Shown one piece after another: positions 7,290 to 14,795 of a stretch of 64,000 nucleotides of DNA (the first letter of the stretch is position 1; each line of letters begins with the position of its first letter). The stretch comes from JBGPQJ01 sp963829485 (lineage in GTDB: Bacteria > Chloroflexota > Anaerolineae > Anaerolineales > Villigracilaceae). The translations under genes and the position numbers were made by a program. A model generated the notes under the pieces. It did not search any database. It saw only the letters and a program-made list of their open reading frames with translations, and had not been told where the DNA came from. The stretch is from assembly GCA_963829485.1 (NCBI GenBank), contig CAWHIK010000003.1, positions 1 through 64,000 of the forward strand. The letters are read 5' to 3'.

Positions 7290-7964
7290 TTATCTAATAA
7301 CTACGCCCCCCAACTCCGCCGTAGACTTCAATATCTCATCCGCACCCATGCGGCACAGTTCGTCCTCCTCGCCGAAGCCGCACAACACACCGACAGTCTG
7401 CGCCCCTGCCGAGCGCCCGGCGCGGATGTCCACGGTCGTGTCGCCGATCATCAGGCAGTTCTCCGGCGCGACACCCATCTTCCCTGCTGCCCAGAGCACC
7501 GGGTCGGGGAAAGGTTTGGTGTGCGGGCAGGTCAGAGCAGTGGCAACGCAGGTGAAGTATCGGGACAGGCCGGTTTGCTCGAGGAACAGACGGGTGGTGC
7601 GCTCGTCGCGTGCGCTGACCACTGCCATCGGGTAGCGTCCATGCAGCTCGTCCAGCATTTCAGCCACGCCCGTGATCAGCTGGAACATCTTCTGTTTGCG
7701 ATGATGATGCCGGGAAAGCCAGTCCATCAAGGCTGATACCTGGGCGTCAATGCCGATCCGGTCGGCGTAACCCAACAGCGCATTGCTGGGTGCCTCCGCC
7801 CACATGACAAACCGCCGGGCGAGGCGTCCCCTGTCCAGGCGGGGAAAGGCGTCCAGCGGTTTCAATAGTCGTTTAACGGATTCAGAAAAAAGGTCGTCGG
7901 TGTCGTTCAGCGTCCCATCCACGTCGAAGCACAGGGCTTTGACGCGCCCCACATCCAGCGGCAT
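7290..7964 (-). CDS. HAD-superfamily hydrolase (phosphoglycolate phosphatase/PpaX-like)
   Basis: A 224-residue HAD phosphatase. Motif I is FDVDGTLND (nucleophile Asp and acid/base Asp), motif II is VVSARD, the motif III Lys is in TKPFPDP and motif IV is IGDTTVDIRAG. A helical cap lies between motifs I and II (about residues 20-90), which places it in subfamily IA with phosphoglycolate phosphatase and pyrophosphatase PpaX. It is translationally coupled to the upstream small membrane protein through a TGATG overlap. It marks the return to chromosomal-style GC composition at the edge of the accessory segment. Substrate unassigned. Confidence 0.9.
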   Translation of the reverse strand: MPLDVGRVKALCFDVDGTLNDTDDLFSESVKRLLKPLDAFPRLDRGRLARRFVMWAEAPSNALLGYADRIGIDAQVSALMDWLSRHHHRKQKMFQLITGVAEMLDELHGRYPMAVVSARDERTTRLFLEQTGLSRYFTCVATALTCPHTKPFPDPVLWAAGKMGVAPENCLMIGDTTVDIRAGRSAGAQTVGVLCGFGEEDELCRMGADEILKSTAELGGVVIR

Positions 7965-8089
7965 CAGCCCCCCAACGCCACGAACAGGGCGACGCCCGCC
8001 AGCGCCAGGCTGACGACCAGCGCGGCGGTCAGGAACAGCACGCCGCAGGAAATGAGCATGTTTTTCGGCAGGGATTCAAAGCGCTCCAT
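7964..8089 (-). CDS. small membrane protein upstream of HAD hydrolase
   Basis: A 41-residue protein, MERFESLPKNMLISCGVLFL at its start, then one long hydrophobic segment to the C-terminus. Its stop overlaps the HAD start (TGATG), implying translational coupling. An earlier in-frame ATG at 8191 would add 34 residues but crosses the likely promoter of the divergent kinase gene and has no homologous look. A TAAAAT box lies 6 nt before the chosen ATG with no Shine-Dalgarno, as in several leaderless starts in this window. Function unknown. Confidence 0.5.
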   Translation of the reverse strand: MERFESLPKNMLISCGVLFLTAALVVSLALAGVALFVALGG

Positions 8090-8140
8090 GGTGCCAATTT
8101 TACCCTCTCCCGCTGAAAAACTGGTCAATTTTTGCTGTTG

Positions 8141-8149
8141 TGCTATACT
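8141..8149 (+). promoter_or_regulatory. extended -10 promoter for the sensor kinase
   Basis: TGCTATACT (TG-n-TATACT) lies about 93 nt upstream of the histidine kinase start, with no good -35 at 17 bp. The same nonamer precedes the GNAT gene at 27.4 kb and the cytochrome b gene at 36.4 kb, which supports it as a recurrent promoter type. Confidence 0.5.
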
Positions 8150-8241
8150 CAAACCGGAATTTTTCCCGTAAGCCCGCCGAAATCCACCCATTTGGGGATG
8201 ACCTGCGGCTTCTGGAACCTGTATATTAAGTACGAGGACAC

Positions 8242-10308
8242 ATGCCGAAGGACGAACGTTCGACCGTTGAGCTGCTTTACCAGGTCAGCCGCGAGGTCGC
8301 CACCCAGCTGGACCTCAAGGTGGTGTTGACGCGTCTGCTGTTCGCCACGCTGAAGACCGTGGGCAGCGAGCGTGCCACGATCATCGTGCTCGACGACAAC
8401 GAAAAACCGATCGATTCGGCCATCGTGTACGGCACCGAAGTGAAGGAAAGCACGCCCCAGCAGCTGCGCGACACGGTCGAACGCGGGCTGGCGGGCTGGG
8501 TGGTGCGAAACCGGCAGGGAGCGCTTCTGGAGGATACCAGCAAGGACGAGCGCTGGCTGCGCCGCCCCGACGATGCCGCCGACCAGAGCGGGGCAAAGTC
8601 CGCCATCTGTATCCCGCTACTGGCGCGCGACAAGCTGGTCGGGGTGATGACGCTGGTCCATTCCAAGCCCAAGATGTTCGACGACGAATCCTTCGCCCTC
8701 GCGCAGGCCATCGCCGACCAGGCAGGGATCGCCGTGCTCAATGCGCGTCTGTACGCCGACAGCCAGCGCCAGGCGCGGGTCATGACCGCGCTGGCCGAAG
8801 GGGCCAAGGCGATCAACTCGTCCCTGCGCCTGGGGGATGTGCTCCAGCATATCCTGAATGAGACCATGCAGGCTCTGCAGGTCAAGATCGTCGCGATGGC
8901 GATGGCCGACCCGTCAGGCGGAGGGTTCACCTACCGCGCCGCGACCGGTGAGAACGCGCTCATGATCGTCGGCCGGCAGATTCCTCCCGGGCAGGGATTC
9001 GTGGGCTGGGTGGCACAGGACGGAAAAGGGGTGATCATCCCGGCTGCCTCGCAGGACCCGCGCTACTCGCCCAGCGACCAGATCCCCGGCGTGATCGTGC
9101 GCGCGGTCGCCGCAGCGCCGATCCATTATCAGGGTCAGCTCATCGGCGTGCTGGAGGCGATCAACCCGGTCTCCAAATCCTTCGACGGCGACGCGCTGCT
9201 CGTGCTTCAGGGCATCGGCAGCATGGCCGGCTCCACCATCCAGAATGCGCAGCTCTTCGAGCGGCTGCAGACCGCGCACCAGCGCTACCGCGACCTGTTC
9301 GATGACAGCGTGGACCCGATCATCATCACCGACTGGGACGGCAACGTCACCGAGGTCAACCGGCAGGCGGTGGGCATCACCGGCTGCAGCGGCGAGGAAT
9401 TGCGCGCCATGAAGGTCGGCCAGATCCATACCATCAATATGGAAAAAACCGGCGTCGGCTTCGAGTTGCTGCGCCAGTTCCCCGTGTCGTATGAGTCCGA
9501 GGTGCGCAGCAAAGGCGGGACGATCACGCCGGTCGAGGTGCAGGCGCGCCGGGTCGGGTTCGACGACGTTGAATCCATCCAATGGATCCTGCGCGACATC
9601 ACCACCCGCCGTGAACTGGACACGCTGCGCAACGACCTCGCCGCGATGATCTACCACGACCTGCGCTCGCCGCTGGCGAACATCGTCTCGAGCATGGAGA
9701 TCCTCAACTCGATGTTCCCGCCCGAGGAAGCCGAGTCGGCGGCGTCAGTGATGGCCATCGCGCAGCATTCCATCGACCGCATCCAGCGCCTGATCAACTC
9801 CCTGCTCGACATCAACCGCCTCGAAGCCGGGCAGCCGCTCGGCGAGATGCAGCCTGCATCCGTGTCCGAGCTGATCGCCGATGCCATCAAAGCGGTCCGG
9901 TCCATCACCGACAGCCGCCAGCAGGCGGTGAAGCAAAATGTCGTGCCCGGACTGCCGCCCGTACTGGTGGATGCGGACATGATCCGCCGGGTGCTGATCA
10001 ACCTGCTCGAGAACGCCAGCAAATACACGCCCGCCGAGAACGAGATCACTGCCGGCGCCGAGCTGGACGGGGAGTGGGTGCGCTTCTGGGTGCAGGATTA
10101 CGGCCTGGGCATCCCGATCGAGGAACAGGGCCGCATCTTCGACAAGTACACGCGCGTCAAGCGGCAGGGCAGCCCGCGCGGATTTGGCGTCGGGCTGGCG
10201 TTCTGCCGGCTGGCGGTCGAAGCTCATAACGGAGATATCTGGGTCGAGAGCGAAGTCGGCAAGGGATCGAAGTTCATCCTGAAGCTGCCGGTCGCATTTG
10301 AAGAATGA
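8242..10308 (+). CDS. GAF-GAF-PAS sensor histidine kinase
   Basis: A 688-residue cytoplasmic sensor kinase without membrane segments. The domain order is GAF (about 20-165), GAF (about 185-340), PAS (about 350-455, with PIIITDWDGNVTEVNRQAVG), HisKA dimerisation domain with phospho-acceptor His472 in YHDLRSP, and HATPase_c (about 575-688). The N box is INLLENASKYTP, the G1 box is YGLGIP, the F box region IFDKYTRVK and the G2 box FGVGLAF. GAGG precedes the ATG. No response regulator is adjacent, so it is an orphan kinase. GAF domains suggest sensing of a small molecule, redox state or second messenger. It is followed 60 nt later by a gene for a metallo-beta-lactamase-fold protein that may share the transcript. 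Confidence 0.93.
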   Translation: MPKDERSTVELLYQVSREVATQLDLKVVLTRLLFATLKTVGSERATIIVLDDNEKPIDSAIVYGTEVKESTPQQLRDTVERGLAGWVVRNRQGALLEDTSKDERWLRRPDDAADQSGAKSAICIPLLARDKLVGVMTLVHSKPKMFDDESFALAQAIADQAGIAVLNARLYADSQRQARVMTALAEGAKAINSSLRLGDVLQHILNETMQALQVKIVAMAMADPSGGGFTYRAATGENALMIVGRQIPPGQGFVGWVAQDGKGVIIPAASQDPRYSPSDQIPGVIVRAVAAAPIHYQGQLIGVLEAINPVSKSFDGDALLVLQGIGSMAGSTIQNAQLFERLQTAHQRYRDLFDDSVDPIIITDWDGNVTEVNRQAVGITGCSGEELRAMKVGQIHTINMEKTGVGFELLRQFPVSYESEVRSKGGTITPVEVQARRVGFDDVESIQWILRDITTRRELDTLRNDLAAMIYHDLRSPLANIVSSMEILNSMFPPEEAESAASVMAIAQHSIDRIQRLINSLLDINRLEAGQPLGEMQPASVSELIADAIKAVRSITDSRQQAVKQNVVPGLPPVLVDADMIRRVLINLLENASKYTPAENEITAGAELDGEWVRFWVQDYGLGIPIEEQGRIFDKYTRVKRQGSPRGFGVGLAFCRLAVEAHNGDIWVESEVGKGSKFILKLPVAFEE

Positions 10309-10368
10309 CATATCCCCCGGGCGAAGGGCAGTACCTGCTCATCCGGGAAACCTTTTACAGGAGTGGTT

Positions 10369-11232
10369 ATGCAGGAGCTTGCCGAGAACATTTATTTGGA
10401 AGATGATTATGCGGGTGTCGCGCTGGGTGCGATCAACCTGCCGCACGGATTGATCCAGATCGATGCGCCTCCATCCCCGGAGGACGGGCGCGCCTGGCGC
10501 GCCGCGCTGCTCAACCTGGGCGGCGGCGTGGAACGGGTGCTGATCAACCTCGATTCCCATCCCGACCGGACGCTCGGCGTGCGCGCCATGGATTGCACGG
10601 TCATTGCGCACGAGACCACCGCGCAGGTCTTCCGCAGCCGGCCCAACACGTTCAAGGCTCAGGGCGACGAGACCGGCGCCGATTGGGAGCGCATCCCCGG
10701 CATCGGTTCCATCCGCTGGGCGCTGCCCGAGATCACGTTCACCAGCCAGATGGAGATCCACTGGAACAATGTGCCTGTGGTGCTGGAACACCACTCCGGT
10801 CCCAGCGCAGGCGCGATCTGGGTGGTGCTGCCCTCGCAGCGCATCATTTTTGTTGGCGACCTGGTGCTCAAGGGACAGCCTCCGTTCTTTGCCAACGCCA
10901 ACCTGCCGGCGTGGATCGAATCGCTCGAAGCGCTGCTCAAAGCGCCGTACCGCGGTTCAGTGATCGTCAGCAGCCGGGGCGGGATCGTCTCGGAGACGGT
11001 CATCCGCAACCAGCTCGAATTGATCAAGAAGGCCAACTCGGACCTGGATAAACTCGCCAACCGGCAGGCTTCTTCCGCTGCGACGGAAAAACTGATCAAC
11101 CCCATGCTGGCCTCCATCCGCACGCCGGCAGCCCGTCAGAAGCAGTTCTCCCAGCGCCTGCGCTATGGATTGAGCCGCTATTACACCCGCCATTATCACC
11201 TCTCCAGCAGCACCGAAGGAGACGAAGAGTAA
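10369..11232 (+). CDS. degenerate metallo-beta-lactamase-fold protein
   Basis: A 287-residue protein with the metallo-beta-lactamase fold: strands leading to INLDSHPDRTLGVRAMD, an IWVVLPSQRIIFVGDLV core strand and a late VIVSSRGGIVSETVI strand. The metal-binding HxHxDH motif is degraded to DSHPDR, and the later His and Asp ligands are only partly present, so hydrolase activity is doubtful. The start at ATG 10369 is preferred over the in-frame GTG at 10363, which overlaps the ACAGGAG Shine-Dalgarno. It overlaps the next gene (TAATG) and so is coupled to asparaginase. The role may be binding or regulatory. Confidence 0.75.
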   Translation: MQELAENIYLEDDYAGVALGAINLPHGLIQIDAPPSPEDGRAWRAALLNLGGGVERVLINLDSHPDRTLGVRAMDCTVIAHETTAQVFRSRPNTFKAQGDETGADWERIPGIGSIRWALPEITFTSQMEIHWNNVPVVLEHHSGPSAGAIWVVLPSQRIIFVGDLVLKGQPPFFANANLPAWIESLEALLKAPYRGSVIVSSRGGIVSETVIRNQLELIKKANSDLDKLANRQASSAATEKLINPMLASIRTPAARQKQFSQRLRYGLSRYYTRHYHLSSSTEGDEE

Positions 11233-12275
11233 TGGACCTCCCTTACCAACCGGTCGTGGCCTTCACGCGCGGGCGGATCGTCGAATCGATCCACCTGGGC
11301 GCCGTGGCGGTTGTGGACGTGAACGGTAAATTGACCGCCTCTTACGGCGACCCGGAACTCATCACCTATCTTCGCTCCACCGCCAAGCCGTTCCAGGCGC
11401 TGCCCTTCATCGAGCGTGAGGGTGATGCCCACTTCAAGCTGACTCCGCGCGAGGTGGCCATGATCTGCGCCTCGCACTCGGGCACCGATGAACACGTCGC
11501 TGTGGTGCGCGGCATGCAGCAGAAGATCGGCGTGACCGAGGCCGACCTGATGTGCGGCGCGCATTGGCCTTACGACGAACCCACTGCCGAAGCCATGAAA
11601 GCGCGCGGCGAAAAGCCCACGCCTTATCGGCACAATTGCTCCGGCAAGCACACCGGCATGCTGGCTCATGCCAAAATGCGGGACCTGCCCACACAGGATT
11701 ACATCAATTTCCAACACCCGATTCAGGAATCCATCCTGCAGGCTTTTTCCGACATGACCGACGTGCCGGCAGACGAGATCGAGCTGGGCGTGGACGGCTG
11801 TTCCGCGCCGAACTTTGCCGTGCCGCTCTACAACGCTGCGCTGAGCTTTGCCCGTCTGTGCGACCCGCGCCACCTCGCGCCGGTTCGCGCCGAGGCCTGC
11901 CGCCGAATCACCGCATCCATGATGGCGCATCCGGACATGGTCGACGGTCCCGGCGAATTCGACACGCGCCTGATGGAGGTCGGGAAGGGTCGCATCGTCT
12001 CCAAGGGCGGCGCGGAGGGCTACCAGGGCATCGGCCTGCTCCCCGGCGCGCTCGGAGCGGACTCCCCTGCGATGGGTATCACGCTCAAGATCTCGGACGG
12101 CGACCAGGGTTCGCGCGCCCGATCGATCGTCACGCTCGAAGTGCTGCGACAGCTCGGCGCGTTGACTGATTCCCAACTCAAGGAACTGTCGGTCTTCGGT
12201 CCGAAGAAGCTGACCAACTGGCGTAAGGTCGAGGTGGGGATCAGCCGGGCTGCCTTTCAATTGACAAAACGTTAG
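11232..12275 (+). CDS. L-asparaginase II family protein
   Basis: A 347-residue protein of the asparaginase family typified by the Rhizobium etli thermolabile enzyme (PF06089), not the E. coli AnsA/AnsB fold. Characteristic blocks are YLRSTAKPFQALP, CASHSGTDEH, HNCSGKHTGML, VDGCSAPNFAVPL and KGGAEG. The SxxK pair (STAK and SGKH) and the Cys in HNCSGK correspond to active-site residues proposed for this family. It hydrolyses L-asparagine to aspartate and ammonia in the cytoplasm. The start codon overlaps the upstream stop (TAATG). Length is normal and the frame intact. Confidence 0.92.
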   Translation: MDLPYQPVVAFTRGRIVESIHLGAVAVVDVNGKLTASYGDPELITYLRSTAKPFQALPFIEREGDAHFKLTPREVAMICASHSGTDEHVAVVRGMQQKIGVTEADLMCGAHWPYDEPTAEAMKARGEKPTPYRHNCSGKHTGMLAHAKMRDLPTQDYINFQHPIQESILQAFSDMTDVPADEIELGVDGCSAPNFAVPLYNAALSFARLCDPRHLAPVRAEACRRITASMMAHPDMVDGPGEFDTRLMEVGKGRIVSKGGAEGYQGIGLLPGALGADSPAMGITLKISDGDQGSRARSIVTLEVLRQLGALTDSQLKELSVFGPKKLTNWRKVEVGISRAAFQLTKR

Positions 12276-12406
12276 AACTTGTCAAATAAATATAATAGTG
12301 TGTCATTGCCTGCACCGTGCGCACACCGTCACCTGCCCCGCGAAATATGCGGGGTGCGCGGTCGGTGCCAGGGGGCACGCGTAGCGTAGCAATCCCCGCA
12401 TAATGG

Positions 12407-13084
12407 ATGAAAAATTCCCCTGTGCCTACCCTTAAGCAGCGCGCGCTCGAGATCCATACCCGGCTCATTGAATTCTACGGGGAGCCGGTCTGGCGCACGC
12501 CTCTCCCGCCGGTGGACGAACTCGTCTCCACCATCCTCTCGCAAAACACCAACGACACCAACCGCGACCGGGCGTTCAATGCGCTGCGGGTGAAGTATCC
12601 CACCTGGGAGGCGGTCCGCGACGCGCCAACAACGGATGTTGTGAATGCCATCCGTCCGGCGGGATTGGCGAACCAGAAAGGGCCGCGCATCCAGCACGTG
12701 CTGCGCGAGATCACCGTGGAGCGAGGCGGGTTGGACCTGTCCTTCCTGATGGAGATGCCGCTCGAGGACGCCCGCGCCTGGCTGATGAAATTCAACGGGG
12801 TGGGACCCAAGACTGCCGCCATTGTGCTGTGCTTCTCGCTCGGGCGGCCGGCTTTTCCGGTGGACACGCACATCTACAGGGTGACAGGGCGGATCGGTCT
12901 GCGCCCAGAGAAAATGACCGTCGAGGACGCGCACAAACATCTGGAGGCAGTTTTCCCGCCCGAAACCTATTATGCGGCGCACCTGAACATCATCCGTCTT
13001 GGGCGGGAGGTGTGCGGGGCTAGAAAGCCGAACTGCCCGGTCTGCCCTGTGAGGAAATTGTGTGATACGGGGAAGAAAGTATAG
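12407..13084 (+). CDS. nth: endonuclease III
   Basis: A 225-residue base-excision repair DNA glycosylase/AP lyase. The helix-hairpin-helix FNGVGPKTAAIVL carries the catalytic Lys (VGPKTA), the catalytic Asp is in FPVDTHIYRV, and the C-terminal [4Fe-4S] motif C-x6-C-x2-C-x5-C is intact (CGARKPNCPVCPVRKLC). It removes oxidised pyrimidines and nicks the abasic site. The 131-nt upstream region has a TATAAT at 12291-12296 and small GC-rich hairpins (CCCCGC/GCGGGG). CATAAT lies just before the start and no Shine-Dalgarno is evident. Confidence 0.93.
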   Translation: MKNSPVPTLKQRALEIHTRLIEFYGEPVWRTPLPPVDELVSTILSQNTNDTNRDRAFNALRVKYPTWEAVRDAPTTDVVNAIRPAGLANQKGPRIQHVLREITVERGGLDLSFLMEMPLEDARAWLMKFNGVGPKTAAIVLCFSLGRPAFPVDTHIYRVTGRIGLRPEKMTVEDAHKHLEAVFPPETYYAAHLNIIRLGREVCGARKPNCPVCPVRKLCDTGKKV

Positions 13085-13163
13085 TACCAATGGTGTATTA
13101 CCATATGAGTCCGGCTGGCTATACTAAGGAGAAGAAGATGCGACATCGATGGAGGAGTAGGGC

Positions 13164-13310
13164 ATGCAAGAGGCGGGGTTTAAAGGACAGGGTCTGGTTG
13201 AGTATGCGCTGATTCTTGTATTTGTTGCCATCGTTGTTATTGCAGCTCTGGCTTTGCTCGGTCCAGCACTTGGTAACACGTACAGTTCGATAATTGGAAT
13301 GTTCCCGTAG
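13164..13310 (+). CDS. Flp-type pilin, 48 residues
   Basis: A very short gene with a strong GGAGGAG 6 nt before the ATG. The product begins MQEAGFKGQGLVEYALILVF and continues as one hydrophobic helix, ending GNTYSSIIGMFP. This is the class III (type IVb, Flp) pilin pattern: a short basic leader, a Gly cleavage position before the LVEYALI core with Glu at +5, and a helical stalk. It would be processed by a TadV/PilD-like prepilin peptidase and assembled by a Tad machine. No tad genes are in the window, so the pilin is an orphan here. TATACT at 13120-13125 may be the -10. Confidence 0.75.
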   Translation: MQEAGFKGQGLVEYALILVFVAIVVIAALALLGPALGNTYSSIIGMFP

Positions 13311-13334
13311 TTATTTTGTTAACCTCGATAAGCA

Positions 13335-13373
13335 GACACTCCCGCGAATTCACGGGAGTGTCGTGTTTTGTCG
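13335..13373 (+). terminator. intrinsic terminator of the pilin gene
   Basis: GACACTCCCG (13335-13344) pairs perfectly with CGGGAGTGTC (13353-13362), followed by GTGTTTTGT. It ends the pilin transcript 24 nt after its stop codon. Confidence 0.8.
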
Positions 13374-13391
13374 ATTCAACACCAGGAGCTT

Positions 13392-14129
13392 TTACACTTT
13401 CTCCACGACCCAATAATGGGACAATCCCAGCCCTCTCAGCGGAGTCCGCTCGAGGAATTGCAGGAACCCGCGCAGCAACTTCCCAGCTGCACCGAAGCGG
13501 GCGATGAGATTGTCGTATGCGCCGAAGATGACCGTCCTTTCGATGATGCGCACGGGCAGTCCGGAGAACAGCTTCTCGAGGTCGTCCCGGCTGTAGACAC
13601 GCACATGCGGCGCGAGCCGGTCCCGCCAGCGACGGGGCAGCCAGTTGACGAAGGGGATGTTGCCAAAGTGGTATTTTCCGTGCCAGTAGATTCCGTGAGT
13701 CTCGAAGGGATAGCCGCGGTTGGGGACGAAAAGCACGATCCGTCCATTGGGTTTTAGAACACGAACCATTTCACGCACCGCGTCGGCATCATCCTGGACG
13801 TGTTCGAGCACCTCGTGGCTGAGGATCAGGTCAAAGGTCGAATTGGAATAGGGAAGCTTTTCCCCGGCCGCGTTGACAATGCCCGGGGAGCGTGCGCCGG
13901 CTTCGCGGGCGCGGTCGAAGTCGTATTCCAGCCCGAAGACGCAGCCGCCGAGGGGAGACAGGTGCTCCACGTACATGCCCACCCCGCAGCCGTTCTCGAG
14001 CAGAGTCCCCCGAATGCGATCCCCAGCCGCGGAGAGGATCATCTCCAGCCGGCGCTGCTGGCCTGCCCGCCAGACGTAGGAGGGCTCTCCGCGCAGGGCG
14101 GCTTTTTCGAGGTCGCGTGGATTATCCAT
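13392..14129 (-). CDS. class I SAM-dependent methyltransferase
   Basis: A 245-residue methyltransferase of the Methyltransf_11 type. Motif I is LLENGCGVGMYVEHL, motif II region FGLEYDFDRA, motif IV STFDLILSHEVLEHV and post-motif VREMVRVLKPNGRIVLFVPN. The C-terminal third has aromatic and basic residues (IYWHGKYHFGNIPF) that may bind a polyprenyl or glycolipid substrate, but the acceptor is not identifiable. There is no Shine-Dalgarno; a TATAAT box lies 7 nt before the ATG, indicating a leaderless mRNA. It converges on the pilin gene. Confidence 0.85.
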   Translation of the reverse strand: MDNPRDLEKAALRGEPSYVWRAGQQRRLEMILSAAGDRIRGTLLENGCGVGMYVEHLSPLGGCVFGLEYDFDRAREAGARSPGIVNAAGEKLPYSNSTFDLILSHEVLEHVQDDADAVREMVRVLKPNGRIVLFVPNRGYPFETHGIYWHGKYHFGNIPFVNWLPRRWRDRLAPHVRVYSRDDLEKLFSGLPVRIIERTVIFGAYDNLIARFGAAGKLLRGFLQFLERTPLRGLGLSHYWVVEKV

Positions 14130-14136
14130 GCGCGGA

Positions 14137-14142
14137 ATTATA
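14137..14142 (-). promoter_or_regulatory. -10 box of a leaderless methyltransferase gene
   Basis: On the minus strand TATAAT is followed by 7 nt and then the ATG. Transcription from this box would start at or within a base or two of the start codon, leaving no room for a ribosome-binding site. Confidence 0.55.
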
Positions 14143-14239
14143 AGACAGTTTGGGAAGGCGGCTGAAAGCCAAGAGAAGAATTTGGACTATAATTGATTTA
14201 ATTACAAATCCAATCAACAATTTTCCAAGGAGGTCTAGC

Positions 14240-14545
14240 ATGAGACGAGGAATGGGTCCTGGAAGAAGAGGCATGATGCGCCGGCGCCGCCGGACGATGC
14301 GCAGACGGATGCGCAGGAGAATGATGATTGGCGGCGCGGTGGTCCTTGCCATCGGAGCCAGCTGCACCAAGATGACCCAGGCTGAAGTTCAGCAGGTGGA
14401 ACAGCAGACAGGCAAAAAGGCGGAGGACCTCACGGAAGAGGAATTGGATGCCGCGATGGAAACACTCGGCATCGAAGGCCAGGAGCCAACCGAGCAGGAA
14501 GTCGCCCAGTTGGAGGCGGAAGAGGATAAGAATCCATCCGTGTAA
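14240..14545 (+). CDS. small Arg-rich membrane-anchored protein
   Basis: A 101-residue protein with a perfect AAGGAGG 6 nt upstream of the ATG. Residues 2-28 are almost only Arg, Met and Gly (MRRGMGPGRRGMMRRRRRTM at the start), residues 29-46 form one hydrophobic segment (MMIGGAVVLAIGASC), and the rest is an acidic helical tail with DLTEEELDAAMETLG. The layout suggests an inner-membrane anchor with a basic cytoplasmic face that could bind nucleic acid or phospholipid; a GASC sequence at the end of the hydrophobic segment weakly resembles a lipobox. I do not know a characterised homologue. It has its own terminator just before the nusA operon. Confidence 0.75.
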   Translation: MRRGMGPGRRGMMRRRRRTMRRRMRRRMMIGGAVVLAIGASCTKMTQAEVQQVEQQTGKKAEDLTEEELDAAMETLGIEGQEPTEQEVAQLEAEEDKNPSV

Positions 14546-14562
14546 TTGAAAGAGGCACTGAG

Positions 14563-14608
14563 AAGGCGAGTTGTCAGGTTCATCCCTTGATGACTCGCCT
14601 TTTTCTTT
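14563..14608 (+). terminator. intrinsic terminator before nusA
   Basis: AAGGCGAG (14563-14570), extended by TTGTCA, pairs with TGATGACTCGCCTT, followed by TTTTCTTT. It closes the small Arg-rich gene and isolates the nusA promoter. Confidence 0.8.
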
Positions 14609-14653
14609 GCCGAAGCGGGGTGCCCACCTTATCACCAGGTACAGGGTCAAACC

Positions 14654-14682
14654 TTGCATGAATTTTGCCTCTATGCTAAAAT
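14654..14682 (+). promoter_or_regulatory. sigma70-type promoter of the nusA operon
   Basis: TTGCAT (14654-14659) and TAAAAT (14677-14682) are separated by exactly 17 nt. The predicted transcript starts near 14690, giving a leader of about 105 nt that contains the hairpin at 14711-14735. Confidence 0.6.
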
Positions 14683-14710
14683 CTTTTTGCAACTCAATAC
14701 CGAACGCGTC

Positions 14711-14735
14711 GAAAAGTGGGCAACCCCCACTTTTC
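14711..14735 (+). promoter_or_regulatory. leader hairpin of the nusA operon
   Basis: GAAAAGTGGG (14711-14720) and CCCACTTTTC (14726-14735) form a perfect 10-bp stem with a five-base loop in the untranslated leader. There is no T-run directly after it, so it may be a stability or regulatory hairpin. NusA operons are known to be autoregulated in some bacteria; a link here is inference. Confidence 0.45.
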
Positions 14736-14795
14736 TGCTTGTAATACGCCGCGTTTTTCACATCAGCAAAAGGATAGATACGGAGCAGGACTAGC

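Noticed and set aside
12282..12296. TTGTCA and TATAAT as a promoter of nth
   Set aside because: The two hexamers are only about 5 nt apart, and the alternative TTGACA is 24 nt away; neither is a functional sigma70 spacing, so only an isolated -10 is noted.
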